From assembly GCF_902859595.1 (NCBI RefSeq), contig NZ_CADIJQ010000004.1:186001-250000 (forward strand): 64,000 nucleotides of DNA, in the 5' to 3' direction. Below are positions 18,204 through 27,284 of this stretch, in pieces. Both the position numbers and the translations under genes were made by a program. The notes beneath the pieces were generated by a model. That model saw only the letters and a list, made by a program, of their open reading frames with translations. It was not told the origin of the DNA and did no database searches. Position 1 is the stretch's first letter. Every line of letters starts with the position of its first letter. The DNA comes from Achromobacter kerstersii. GTDB lineage: Bacteria; Pseudomonadota; Gammaproteobacteria; Burkholderiales; Burkholderiaceae_B.

Positions 18204-18650
18204 ATGAGCATCGACTCCCCCATCGCCGCCTCCAGCGCCAACTCGAACGCTGCGCCCAGCGCGGACGCCTTTCTTCAGTTTCTGGTCAACCTGGTGAATA
18301 ACGGCAGCCAGCTCGAGAGCATCGGCGTGACGTTGCAGATGGGCGGCATGCTGGTGTCGGGGTCGATCGTGTCGGGCGCTGATTACTTTGACCGCTTCGC
18401 CGCCAACTTTACCGAATCGTTGGACACGCTGGATGCGGATACGCGCAACGGCGTGCGCGCATCGTTGGCGGAATTGGGCGATGTCTTCCGCGTGCCGCAG
18501 CCCGTGGACCCGCTGCCTAATTACATCCACCTTGCCGACGCGTTGTTCTTCTCGGCCGACGGTTCACCCATCGCCGGTCAGCCCACGCTGTGGCGCGGCC
18601 GTACGAGCTCGGTGGACGGCTTCATCCTGGGCCGCCTGCAAGCGGGCTAA
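18204..18650 (+). CDS. GvpU-like small protein
   Basis: A 148-residue protein resembling the GvpU-type gas-vesicle accessory family: ADAFLQFLVNLVNNGSQLES, then ITL-like GVTLQMGGMLVSGSIVSGADYF. No other gas-vesicle gene is in the window, so a real vesicle role is doubtful; the domain occurs widely in soil proteobacteria. The second half contains NYIHLADALFFSADGSPI. No signal peptide or membrane helix is visible. It starts 48 bases after the ParB-fold lipoprotein stop and may be cotranscribed. Family assignment is from memory of the pattern. Confidence 0.6.
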   Translation: MSIDSPIAASSANSNAAPSADAFLQFLVNLVNNGSQLESIGVTLQMGGMLVSGSIVSGADYFDRFAANFTESLDTLDADTRNGVRASLAELGDVFRVPQPVDPLPNYIHLADALFFSADGSPIAGQPTLWRGRTSSVDGFILGRLQAG

Positions 18651-18750
18651 GGCTGGCGGCGGGCTGGTGGCTGGTGGCTGGTGGCTGGTGGCTGGTGGGC
18701 TGGTGGGCTGGCTGGCTGGCTGGCTGGCGGCTGGCGGCTGGCGGGCTAAG
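18642..18750. repeat. 7-bp GGCTGGT tandem repeat between convergent genes
   Basis: The array begins at the GvpU-like stop codon and consists mainly of GGCTGGT, GGGCTGGT and GGCTGGC units. The sequence GCGGGCTAAG, which contains the stop codon, occurs at both ends (18642-18651 and 18741-18750), suggesting the array grew from the gene end. It lies just before the convergent degenerate-EAL gene. Confidence 0.88.
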
Positions 18751-18754
18751 CGGC

Positions 18755-19564
18755 TTACAAGCCGTCTGCGCCGGCATAGCGCGTGGTGCATGCGTTGAAG
18801 GTGCGCCACGCGCTGCTGTCGGCTTGCAGCCAGGAATCCAGACATTCCGCGCTAAGCGGCGCAGATAACGCGTGGCCGCGGAATAGCAGATCGCTATGCA
18901 GGCGCATCCAGGCAAAGTCGCGGATGTCATCGACGCCGCCCGCCACGACGTGCAGCTTGGCGTTCCATGCGCGCTCCATCAGCGTGAAGAAGCGGCCTTG
19001 CAAGGAACGGTTTTCGGACAAGCCCAAAGGAATCTGCACTTGCAAGCCGTCGGGGCGCAATGTGCCACATTCCAGAACCCTGCCATTGATACTGGCAGGC
19101 ACCAGACGCGCGCGCAGGCGAGCCTGAAATTCGGGGTAGCGCGCCAGCACGTCCGCGCGTTCCGATAGCCGTTCGGTCAGCGGCAATGTGAACATGAGGC
19201 GCTTGCTCGCCAGCATCAATGGCATGGCGTCATCGTGGTGGGCCGTCTTGTTGATCCAGATGCGATCGCCTTCCAGGCCTATGCCCAGTTCCGCACACAA
19301 GCGTTCGGCAAGATCGCCTGTGCCTGTGACATCAAGCGGATGTTCGAACGAGATGTCGATTGGGGTGCTGAATTTCTTGAAGAAGGCCGCACCAGCCTGA
19401 AGGCCGGCTCCCAAGCCGGAGGGATTCAATCCGCTCCAGGGGGATGGGCGGCTGCGCCCAAGCACGGCATATTCGTAGACCTGCCCTTGCGCGGTGAACA
19501 CGGGCTGAAAGCGCAACAACACAGATTCGCTGCAACGAGACCAGAATCGAGCGTCGTCTCTCAT
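18755..19564 (-). CDS. Degenerate EAL-domain protein
   Basis: A 269-residue protein with the outline of a cyclic-di-GMP phosphodiesterase EAL domain but without its active site. RFQPVFTAQGQVYEYAVLGR aligns with the FQPIV...EALLR start, with the catalytic Glu replaced. LHVVAGGVDDIRDFAWMRL aligns with the VVAEGVET segment, again losing its Glu. The HALSAPL end matches the QGYLFSKPL region. It is therefore probably a non-enzymatic binding protein, possibly of c-di-GMP or of another protein. It lies just before the Rcs-like phosphorelay, which contains an apparently intact EAL protein. Confidence 0.65.
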   Translation of the reverse strand: MRDDARFWSRCSESVLLRFQPVFTAQGQVYEYAVLGRSRPSPWSGLNPSGLGAGLQAGAAFFKKFSTPIDISFEHPLDVTGTGDLAERLCAELGIGLEGDRIWINKTAHHDDAMPLMLASKRLMFTLPLTERLSERADVLARYPEFQARLRARLVPASINGRVLECGTLRPDGLQVQIPLGLSENRSLQGRFFTLMERAWNAKLHVVAGGVDDIRDFAWMRLHSDLLFRGHALSAPLSAECLDSWLQADSSAWRTFNACTTRYAGADGL

Positions 19565-19743
19565 GGCGTCACCCGGGCGTGGCGATGCGCGGAAGGTCGG
19601 GTCCGGGACAATTTCATTCAGTTCTCGATTAACGTATACCCGCCGTAGGCAGTGGCGGCGCGGCGCCTGAGCCCGGTGCGCAGCTGGATCGTGGCGGAGT
19701 CCGATATCTTGGGAATGGTGCCTAAGGCCGCCCGCAGAATGAA

Positions 19744-19824
19744 CAAGAAGATTCTTAATCCCCGCGCAATATCGACCTTGCCAGGGGTGGCATCAACGCC
19801 TCACCCACTTTGAGATTCTTCTTA
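19744..19824 (+). promoter_or_regulatory. Candidate RcsB-box-like sites upstream of the phosphorelay
   Basis: CAAGAAGATTCTTA at 19744-19757 matches 11 of 14 positions of the enterobacterial RcsAB box TAAGAATATTCCTA as I recall it. On the other strand TAAGAAGAATCTCA at 19811-19824 matches about 10 of 14. Both lie within 110 bases of the first kinase start and are AT-rich islands. Autoregulation by the RcsB-type protein at 27285 is an inference. Confidence 0.4.
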
Positions 19825-19851
19825 TTCTCTGGGTAAGCAGGTGTTTCTACC

Positions 19852-22686
19852 ATGCGTCAAATGCTGGTAGAAGACCGTGGCGCACTCGCCCTAGAACCTC
19901 AGGCCGCGCCGCGCGCCGCCTCTTTGCTGCTGCACTTTCTTGCAGTGGCGCTGCTCGTCTGCATTGCGGCGGGCGCGACCTTCTATCTGTACTGGACCTT
20001 CAGCAACGTCGTCTCCACGTATCGCCGCCATATGAATGCCGCGGCTTACGAGGCGCAGTTGTTCTTCGATCAGCGCGAAGCCTTGCTGCGATCCGTCGCC
20101 GCTGCCGCCGTGCGCAACACCAACCACGCGCCCATCAGCGAAACCCCCACGTATTTCGGCAAGACCGGCCAGATTGAAGTCCTGCCGTTGCAAGACGCGC
20201 CCGACACCTTCGACTGGGCGCTGATCCTGACCCCTCGCGACTTGCGCCGCCTGGCGCTGGCCAACACCAAAGTGGTGTACAGCTCGTTGCGCAATGCCAC
20301 CACCACGCGTGTCGCCGCACACGGCCAGATCGTCGTGTCAACGATTCCCCCGGCCATCCAGCAATGGCTGGCGCTGACGCTGACCGATATCGAAACCCGC
20401 CCCGCTCCGCACGGACAGGCGCCCATCGTCTGGCTGCATCCGCCGCAAGATACGGTCAAGCGCCTGTTCCTGTTCACGCCGCTCGACCCCGTTCACCCCG
20501 AAACCGGCTGGATCGGGCTTGAAGTCCACGGCGTGGAAACCGCCGTGAATGCGCCGCGCTTCGGCGCGGGAAATTATGTGTTGTTTGACGAGCAAAGCCG
20601 GCCCGTGCTGCATAGCCCGGACGGCAGCGCCGTTGAACACACGCTGACGAAAACGATGCGTGAAGACGCCTTCGGCCTTCAAGGCCGGGGCTGGCTGCCC
20701 GAGTATCTTGTCCTGAGCAAATCGGTGGGCGACGACGGCTGGCGCCTTGTTTACTACACGCCCATCCTGCACGTCCTGCGCGACAACGCGTTCGCGTTGC
20801 AGATGGCTTCGATCACGTCATTGCTGCTGATCATTACGGTGGTCTTGCGGGTGCGCTACATCCGCCGCCGGCTGGTGTTGCCGGCGCTGCGCCAATATGA
20901 AGCGCTGGCCGACAGTGTGTCGCTCAACCTCAAGCTGATCGAAGTTGCGCCGGTGGGCCTGTGCCTGCTGCGGCGCTCCGACGGCGCGGTGGTCTTGTCC
21001 AACGACATGGCGCGCCGCTGGTTCCAAGGCACGCCCGGTTGGCGCGCCGAAATCCTGTCTCATCAGGGCGATGAAATGGGCCGCGAGCACAAGTTGAAGG
21101 ATGGGCGCACGGCGTACCTGACGTTCGCGCCTACCACCTACCGCGGCGAAGCCGTTGTGCTGTGCGGCATCAGCGACATCTCGGCATTGAAGCGTATCGA
21201 GTATTCGCTGCTGCAAGCCAAGCGCGACGCCGAGGCCGCCAATCAGGCCAAGACCGTATTCCTCACGACCATGAGCCACGAAATCCGCACGCCGCTCTAT
21301 GGCATTCTTGGCACGCTTGAACTGTTCTCGCTGACCCGTGTGAACGGCCAGCAATCGCAATACCTTGAGACCATCCAGCAGTCTTCTTCCACGTTGTTGC
21401 GCACCATCAACGACACGCTGGACTTGTCTCGCATCGAGGCCGGCCACACCGTACTGGAACGCGCGGCGTTCTCGCCCGTCGAACTGCTGAACAATGTGGT
21501 CGCCAGCTTCTCGGCGCGCGCACACGCTAAGGGCTTGCGCAGCTATGCCGTGGCCGACCCCGACACGCCCCCCTCCGTCCTGGGCGACGCCACCCGCATC
21601 CGGCAAATTCTTGACAACCTAGTCAGCAACGCCATCAAGTTCACGGATTCCGGGCAGATCGTCCTGCGCCTGAAACTCAACAGCCGTTGCCGCGACGACG
21701 TCGACCTGTGCTTCCAGATTGCCGACACCGGCGCCGGCATTGCGCCTGAACATCAAGCGCGCTTGTTTGAACCGTATTACCAGGTGGATGCCGACAACGG
21801 CGTGTCGGCGCCAGGCACGGGGCTGGGCTTGTCCATCTGCCGCCGCCTGTCCGACATGATGAATGGCCGCTTGAACGCCGTCAGCGAACCCGGCCTGGGC
21901 ACCAGCATCACGTTCGAAGTCCGCCTGCCGCTGGCCCCTGACACACCTGAGGCCGCCAGCCCGGGTCTGGACAACACCACCGTCTACGTGCAAGGGGCCG
22001 TCCCCGAGATCGTCAACAACCTGTGCGACTGGCTACGCCGGTGGGGCGCTGTGGCGCTGCCATTCACGGGCGAAAGCACGCCATCGGCGGAACCCTCGGT
22101 ACTGGTGCAGGCCTGGCCGCACGCGCAGAAGATCAGTAACTGGACGGGCCCGCAGGTCATCATTCATCCGCCCGGATTGCGCCCGCGTATTGACGACAGC
22201 CATCGCAATTGGTTCGCTACCGCCTACAACCAGGCCAGCATCCATCATGCCGTTCGTATGGCGCAAGGCGGCGCGGCGCGCTCGGCTTCCCTGGACGCCA
22301 AGGCCAAACCGGAACTCCTGGGCTTGCGCGTGCTGGTCACGGAAGACAACCCCATCAGCCAATTGATCCTGCGCGAGCAGCTCGAGCACCTGGGCTGCAC
22401 CGTCACGCTGGCGGGCAACGGCCAGGAAGCGTTGAACCTGCCTGACCTGATGGGCTTTGACGCAGTGCTGACCGACTTGAACATGCCCTTGGTCGACGGC
22501 TACGAGTTCACGCGCATCCTGCGAAAGCGCGGATACGACAAGCCCATCCTCGGGGTCACCGCGAACGCATTTCCCAATGAACAGCGGCGCGGCATGAATG
22601 CGGGCATGACCAGCCTGTTGGTCAAGCCCTTGCCCCTAGCCGTTCTGCGTCAAACCCTGCAAACGGTCAAAGAACCCCGGAGTTAA
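19852..22686 (+). CDS. RcsC-type hybrid sensor histidine kinase
   Basis: A 944-residue hybrid kinase, close to the length of E. coli RcsC. A membrane helix (about 24-46) and a second (about 322-340) flank a periplasmic sensor. A PAS-like linker, a HisKA domain (His476 in TMSHEIRTPLYGILG) and an ATPase domain (DNLVSNAIKFTDSG near 588, DTGAGI, GTGLGLSIC) follow. An ABL-like region resembling that of RcsC (TTVYVQGAVPEIVNNLCDWL) precedes a receiver with Asp875 in LTDLNMPLVDGYE. There is no Hpt domain, so phosphate must reach one elsewhere, plausibly on the kinase at 23921. It is the first gene of the cluster. Confidence 0.88.
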   Translation: MRQMLVEDRGALALEPQAAPRAASLLLHFLAVALLVCIAAGATFYLYWTFSNVVSTYRRHMNAAAYEAQLFFDQREALLRSVAAAAVRNTNHAPISETPTYFGKTGQIEVLPLQDAPDTFDWALILTPRDLRRLALANTKVVYSSLRNATTTRVAAHGQIVVSTIPPAIQQWLALTLTDIETRPAPHGQAPIVWLHPPQDTVKRLFLFTPLDPVHPETGWIGLEVHGVETAVNAPRFGAGNYVLFDEQSRPVLHSPDGSAVEHTLTKTMREDAFGLQGRGWLPEYLVLSKSVGDDGWRLVYYTPILHVLRDNAFALQMASITSLLLIITVVLRVRYIRRRLVLPALRQYEALADSVSLNLKLIEVAPVGLCLLRRSDGAVVLSNDMARRWFQGTPGWRAEILSHQGDEMGREHKLKDGRTAYLTFAPTTYRGEAVVLCGISDISALKRIEYSLLQAKRDAEAANQAKTVFLTTMSHEIRTPLYGILGTLELFSLTRVNGQQSQYLETIQQSSSTLLRTINDTLDLSRIEAGHTVLERAAFSPVELLNNVVASFSARAHAKGLRSYAVADPDTPPSVLGDATRIRQILDNLVSNAIKFTDSGQIVLRLKLNSRCRDDVDLCFQIADTGAGIAPEHQARLFEPYYQVDADNGVSAPGTGLGLSICRRLSDMMNGRLNAVSEPGLGTSITFEVRLPLAPDTPEAASPGLDNTTVYVQGAVPEIVNNLCDWLRRWGAVALPFTGESTPSAEPSVLVQAWPHAQKISNWTGPQVIIHPPGLRPRIDDSHRNWFATAYNQASIHHAVRMAQGGAARSASLDAKAKPELLGLRVLVTEDNPISQLILREQLEHLGCTVTLAGNGQEALNLPDLMGFDAVLTDLNMPLVDGYEFTRILRKRGYDKPILGVTANAFPNEQRRGMNAGMTSLLVKPLPLAVLRQTLQTVKEPRS

Positions 22687-22688
22687 CG

Positions 22689-23906
22689 ATGCTTTCCGTT
22701 TACAAGGTACTGGTCCTTGACGACCACCCATTCCAATGCGCGCAGATGCGCGGCCTGCTTGAAGACGCCGGCTTCGAACAGGTGGACATGGCAAGCACCG
22801 CAGAAGAAGCGCTGGAAAAAGCGCGTTTGCATTCCTATGAGCTGATTCTGATGGAGCTGAACATGCCCGGCATGGATGGCGTGCAGTTCATCCACGAGTT
22901 GGCCCGGCAGCACTTGAGCCCGATGTTGGCGATTACCACCGCGTGCTCGCGCCGCATCATGAACAGCGTCAGCCTGATGGCCAAGGAAAAGGGGCTGGCC
23001 GTCATCGGTGCGTACACCAAACCCGTCACCCGGGAAAACGCGCAAGCGCTGGCCAACCGCCTGCGCCAGGCTCGTCCGGACCCTGTCGCGCACCTGGCGC
23101 CCATTCTGGACCCTGCCCGGCTCTTCGAACGCCAGACCTTGGAAAAGGCGCTGAACACCGGCCAGATCCAAGCCTGGTTTCAACCCAAGAAGGCGTTGGC
23201 CACCGGCAATATTGTTGGGGCGGAAGCCTTGGCGCGCTGGCATCACGAAGAGTTCGGGTTCATGCTGCCCGCGTCTTTCCTGGGTGCGGTCCGGCATCAT
23301 GGCCTGGACCACGCCTTACTGATGCGGATGCTGGAAGACGCGCTGACGGCCTACCGCCGCTGGCGCCACATGGGATTCAAGATGCCGGTTTCGGTCAATC
23401 TGCCCACGCGGTTACTTGATGAACCTGATCTGCCCGACCAGCTTTACAATCTTGTCGCGGACCAAGACGTCCCCTTCGAGGACGTCACCTTTGAACTGCT
23501 GGAAGACGACACCGCAACGCTTCCAGGCCAGTACTACATGGGGGCAAGCCGCCTGCGCTTGAAGGGCTTTGGTCTGGCGCAGGACGATTTCGGCAAAGGA
23601 TACAACTCCATGTACACCTTGATTTCCACCCCCTTCACCGAATTGAAGATCGACCGCGCCTTCGTCAGTGGCGTCGTCGAAGATGGAGTCCGCGCCGCGG
23701 CGTTGTTATCCTCGGTGCAACTCGGCCGCCAGTTAGGCTTGCTGATTACCGCCGAAGGGGTGGAAACAACGAAAGAACTGGAGTTTTTACGCGATATCGG
23801 CTGTGATTTCGCCCAGGGCTTTCTGATATCCGCCGCCGTCAACGCCCACGACTTCACCGATTTGCTGGCTAACGAACCCCGCCCGTACGCCACCCATCCG
23901 CTATAG
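22689..23906 (+). CDS. REC-EAL protein with Glu at the phosphorylation site
   Basis: A 405-residue protein with an N-terminal receiver (about 1-125) and a C-terminal EAL domain (about 145-395), the layout of P. aeruginosa RocR and PvrR. The receiver keeps the acidic pocket (VLVLDDHP) and Lys (AYTKP), but the phospho-acceptor is Glu56 (LMELNMPGMDG) instead of Asp. The EAL domain looks catalytic: EALARW (Glu179), VNLP, FELLEDD, DDFGKGYNS, LKIDR and AEGVET. It should hydrolyse c-di-GMP. Glu56 may mimic phosphorylation, making it permanently on or off. It starts two bases after the first kinase gene. Confidence 0.88.
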   Translation: MLSVYKVLVLDDHPFQCAQMRGLLEDAGFEQVDMASTAEEALEKARLHSYELILMELNMPGMDGVQFIHELARQHLSPMLAITTACSRRIMNSVSLMAKEKGLAVIGAYTKPVTRENAQALANRLRQARPDPVAHLAPILDPARLFERQTLEKALNTGQIQAWFQPKKALATGNIVGAEALARWHHEEFGFMLPASFLGAVRHHGLDHALLMRMLEDALTAYRRWRHMGFKMPVSVNLPTRLLDEPDLPDQLYNLVADQDVPFEDVTFELLEDDTATLPGQYYMGASRLRLKGFGLAQDDFGKGYNSMYTLISTPFTELKIDRAFVSGVVEDGVRAAALLSSVQLGRQLGLLITAEGVETTKELEFLRDIGCDFAQGFLISAAVNAHDFTDLLANEPRPYATHPL

Positions 23907-23920
23907 GACTACTGCCGCGC

Positions 23921-26900
23921 ATGCAGGAAACGCCGTTAAGCAGGATCGCTCGCACCTCTCGCCGCCTGAATACCGCACTGTTCGGCATTCTGCCCGTTGC
24001 CTTGATCCTGATCGGCGCTCTGCTGTGGGGCGCACAACGCATCATCAAGCAGGAAGAAGACCGTTTGCTGATGGATTTCGCCGTCCTCGTGGGCTATATC
24101 CACGAACAGGAAGGCTTCCTGATCCAGTTCAGCAAGGAAAACCAACGTTTGGATGGCCGGCCGCCGATCGAACACGTTGAGCTTGGCGCCCCGATGGCGG
24201 CTTCGCGCCCCGATTTTCGGCTCTATCGCGGACAGCATGCGTTTGTGGCCATGCCGTTTTCGCTGCTTTGCCGCTACCCCGCCGACTGTCCGGCAGCGGG
24301 CAGCCCCGTCCCGGCAGCGTCCGGCTACTTCGCCGATTTCTACAGCACGTTCTGGGCCAACTCGTACTTTCCTTCGGCCGCCGCCTTTCTGGTGAACCGC
24401 ACCGACAGCGTCACGGTCGCCGTGCCTGCCATCAACGTGAAGCCCGGCTATGGCGTCCCGCTCAGCGAAGGCACCTTGCTGCTGGTCGATGACGGCGTGC
24501 GCGCCTGGCTGAACAAGCCCCAACCCGTTACCACGCCCCCTTCGGCCGCTGCCGCCGACACGGAAATCATCGACGAACAACCCGACCGAACGGTGCAGTG
24601 GTTCCGCGCGCCGGGGCTGAACAACCGCATGATCGGCATCATGGCCGCCGGCCTGCCTGACGCCGCCTGGAGCAACCGCGACGGCAAGCGTGCCGAGCTC
24701 TTTGCCGTCACGCTGCTCAGCCGCAACCGCATCAACATCTACGACAAGGCGCTGCCCTCCATCCAATACGACGCCTTCTGGCTGAGCCACCGCGATGAAG
24801 GCCTGATGATCGGCGACGGCCCCGCCCCCGTGGGCGGCCACGATGGCCTGAATTACATGGCCGATGGCCTGGTCATGCAAGTGACGGACCCGGCCGGGCG
24901 CTGGACGGCGCATTACCGCGTCAGCTATGGCAACTTCTTTCAAGACAATCTCTGGCTGCCGGTCAGCGCCCTGCTGGCGCTGCTGCTGAGTCTGGCAGGC
25001 GGCATCGGCTATCAGCGGTGGTACAGCCGCCGCGTGATCGAGCCCGCGCAGATCGCGCACCGCGACATCGCCGAAAGCGAAGAATTCAATCGAACGCTGA
25101 TCCAGACGGCGCCCATCGCGCTGTGCGTGTTGGCGCGAGCCGATGGCGATGTGCTGTTCGCCAACAGCCTGGCGTTGGAATGGCTGGGCGCCGCAGCCGG
25201 ACAGGGGCTGCGTGATTCGCCCGCCGCGCAGCCCCTGCTGGACCAGGTGCTGCACGCCACGGAACCCGGCACCATCGAGACCTTCCACGCCGACGACGGC
25301 CGCCCGCTATACGTGGCCTATTCGCCCACCCGCTACAAGAAGCAGAGCGTGGTGCTGTGCGCCTTCGCCGACATCAGCGCGCGCGCCGAAATCGAGCGCA
25401 CGCTGGCGCAGGCCAAGCGCGACGCCGACAAAGCCAGCGAGGCCAAATCCACCTTTCTTGCCACGATGAGCCACGAAATCCGCACGCCGCTGTATGGCGT
25501 GCTGGGAACGTTGGAACTGATGGGCATGACCGAACTGAACACCGAACAACGCCAGCATCTGGAACGCATCCAGAACTCGTCGGTGATTCTGCTGCAATTG
25601 ATCAGCGACATCCTGGACATCACCAAGATCGAGTCGGGTCAGCTGGCGCTGGAGTCCAGTGTGTTCAGCCCGCGCGACCTGGTGGAAAGCTGCACCCGCT
25701 CGTTTGCCGCCATGGCAGGGCAAAAGGGGCTGCTGCTGTTCGCCTGCGTGGACGGTTCCGTGGCGCCCTGGGTAATGGGGGACGCTGTGCGCATCCGGCA
25801 GATTCTCAGCAACCTGCTCAGCAACGCCATCAAGTTCACCGAGTCCGGCCACGTCATCGTGCGGCTGCGCGGGGCGAATCTGCAAGACGGCGCGCAACGG
25901 CTGACATTGCAGGTGGTGGACACCGGCATCGGTATCGGCAAGTCCGAACAAAGCCAGCTGTTCAGTCCGTTCTACCAAATCGACAGCGCCAGCCACACCG
26001 TGCGCGGCGCGGGCATCGGCCTGTCGATCTGCGCCCGCCTGGCCAAGTTGATGGACAGCCAGATCCGCGTGACCAGCGAGCTGGGCCTGGGCAGCAGCTT
26101 CGCGCTGGACCTCGTCTTGCAGCCGGCCGACGGCCCCGCCATCGAGCTGCCTGATCTGCACGGCATTCGCATCCAGGTGCGCAGCCCGCATCGCGAACTG
26201 ACCGACAACGTCTGCCTCTGGCTAAACCGCTGGGGCGCGACAGCGGACCCTGCCACCGGCTCGCAGCCCCGCGGCGAACGCGATGATGTCTTCCTGGACC
26301 TGCTGGGCGCCAACGATGCCCGGCCCGTCAACTGGGCCGGGCATTACCTGGCGGCGGGCGACCCCTGGGCCAGCGCCCCCGGCGCGCCGGAACAGATCGA
26401 TGGCCACGACCTGGACAGCATCGGGTTCGCCATCGCGCGCCTGGTGCGGGGCGATCCGGTCGTGCCGCCCGCGGTCAGCGCCGATGCCGTCCTGGACCCC
26501 CTCGACTTGCAGGTCCTGGTCGCGGAAGACAACCCGATCAACCAGGCCACGCTGCGCCATCAGCTTGAGCAGTTGGGCTGTACGGTGACGGTGGCGGCAG
26601 ACGGGGCGGAAGCGCTGTCGCTGTGGGAACTGGGCGCCTACGACCTGCTGCTGACCGACGTCAACATGCCCAAGATGAATGGCTACGAGCTGACCGGCAC
26701 GCTGCGCGAGCGCGGATTCACGCAACCCATCATCGGCGTCACCGCCAACGCCATGCGCGACGAAGAAGCGCGCTGCATGGCGGCGGGCATGAACGCGTGG
26801 CTGGTCAAGCCGATTGAACTCAGCACCTTGCGCCGCCACCTGGGCAATGTGGCGCCGCGGCGCCACGACAAGGCGTCCCCCCCTTCGGACACGCCCCCGG

Positions 26901-27229
26901 CCGCTGCCGCTACGCCCAACGCCGATACCCCCACCAACTCCGATGCGCTGTCTCCGCTCGTCCCCGCCCAGTACCGCCGCCTGTTCCGGGAAACCATGGA
27001 GTCGGATCTGGCCAAACTGGAAGCCGCCATCGCCCAGCGCGACGTGCGGGTGGCGCTGCAAACCATGCACCGCATGCGCGGCGCGCTGGTAATGGTAAAA
27101 ATGACGCCACTGTCATCTCAGCTCGAAGCCATCGAATCCCGGCTCAAGCGCAATGACCGGGACGAACAAGCCTTTCAGGACACCTTGACGCTGATAGTTG
27201 AACTCAAAGACCTTCTGGTCCAAGTCTGA
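23921..27229 (+). CDS. RcsC-like hybrid kinase with receiver and Hpt domains
   Basis: A 1102-residue tripartite kinase. A membrane helix near residues 21-42 and another near 346-366 flank a periplasmic region of about 300 residues unlike that of the first kinase. A PAS-like linker, HisKA (His518 in TMSHEIRTPLYGVLG), ATPase domain, RcsC-type ABL-like region and receiver (Asp913 in LTDVNMPKMNGYE) follow. After a Pro/Ala linker comes an Hpt domain with His1050 in QTMHRMRGAL. It could phosphorylate the RcsB-type regulator directly and serve as the Hpt for the first kinase. It lies 14 bases after the REC-EAL gene. Confidence 0.88.
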   Translation: MQETPLSRIARTSRRLNTALFGILPVALILIGALLWGAQRIIKQEEDRLLMDFAVLVGYIHEQEGFLIQFSKENQRLDGRPPIEHVELGAPMAASRPDFRLYRGQHAFVAMPFSLLCRYPADCPAAGSPVPAASGYFADFYSTFWANSYFPSAAAFLVNRTDSVTVAVPAINVKPGYGVPLSEGTLLLVDDGVRAWLNKPQPVTTPPSAAAADTEIIDEQPDRTVQWFRAPGLNNRMIGIMAAGLPDAAWSNRDGKRAELFAVTLLSRNRINIYDKALPSIQYDAFWLSHRDEGLMIGDGPAPVGGHDGLNYMADGLVMQVTDPAGRWTAHYRVSYGNFFQDNLWLPVSALLALLLSLAGGIGYQRWYSRRVIEPAQIAHRDIAESEEFNRTLIQTAPIALCVLARADGDVLFANSLALEWLGAAAGQGLRDSPAAQPLLDQVLHATEPGTIETFHADDGRPLYVAYSPTRYKKQSVVLCAFADISARAEIERTLAQAKRDADKASEAKSTFLATMSHEIRTPLYGVLGTLELMGMTELNTEQRQHLERIQNSSVILLQLISDILDITKIESGQLALESSVFSPRDLVESCTRSFAAMAGQKGLLLFACVDGSVAPWVMGDAVRIRQILSNLLSNAIKFTESGHVIVRLRGANLQDGAQRLTLQVVDTGIGIGKSEQSQLFSPFYQIDSASHTVRGAGIGLSICARLAKLMDSQIRVTSELGLGSSFALDLVLQPADGPAIELPDLHGIRIQVRSPHRELTDNVCLWLNRWGATADPATGSQPRGERDDVFLDLLGANDARPVNWAGHYLAAGDPWASAPGAPEQIDGHDLDSIGFAIARLVRGDPVVPPAVSADAVLDPLDLQVLVAEDNPINQATLRHQLEQLGCTVTVAADGAEALSLWELGAYDLLLTDVNMPKMNGYELTGTLRERGFTQPIIGVTANAMRDEEARCMAAGMNAWLVKPIELSTLRRHLGNVAPRRHDKASPPSDTPPAAAATPNADTPTNSDALSPLVPAQYRRLFRETMESDLAKLEAAIAQRDVRVALQTMHRMRGALVMVKMTPLSSQLEAIESRLKRNDRDEQAFQDTLTLIVELKDLLVQV

Positions 27230-27284
27230 TTCTTGGTGCAGAATGGTCCCGATAATTCATCCCATCAATACTCCGCGTCCCCGC

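Noticed and set aside
18204..18650. A gas-vesicle cluster.
   Set aside because: Only the GvpU-like gene is present; no gvpA or other vesicle gene is in the window.
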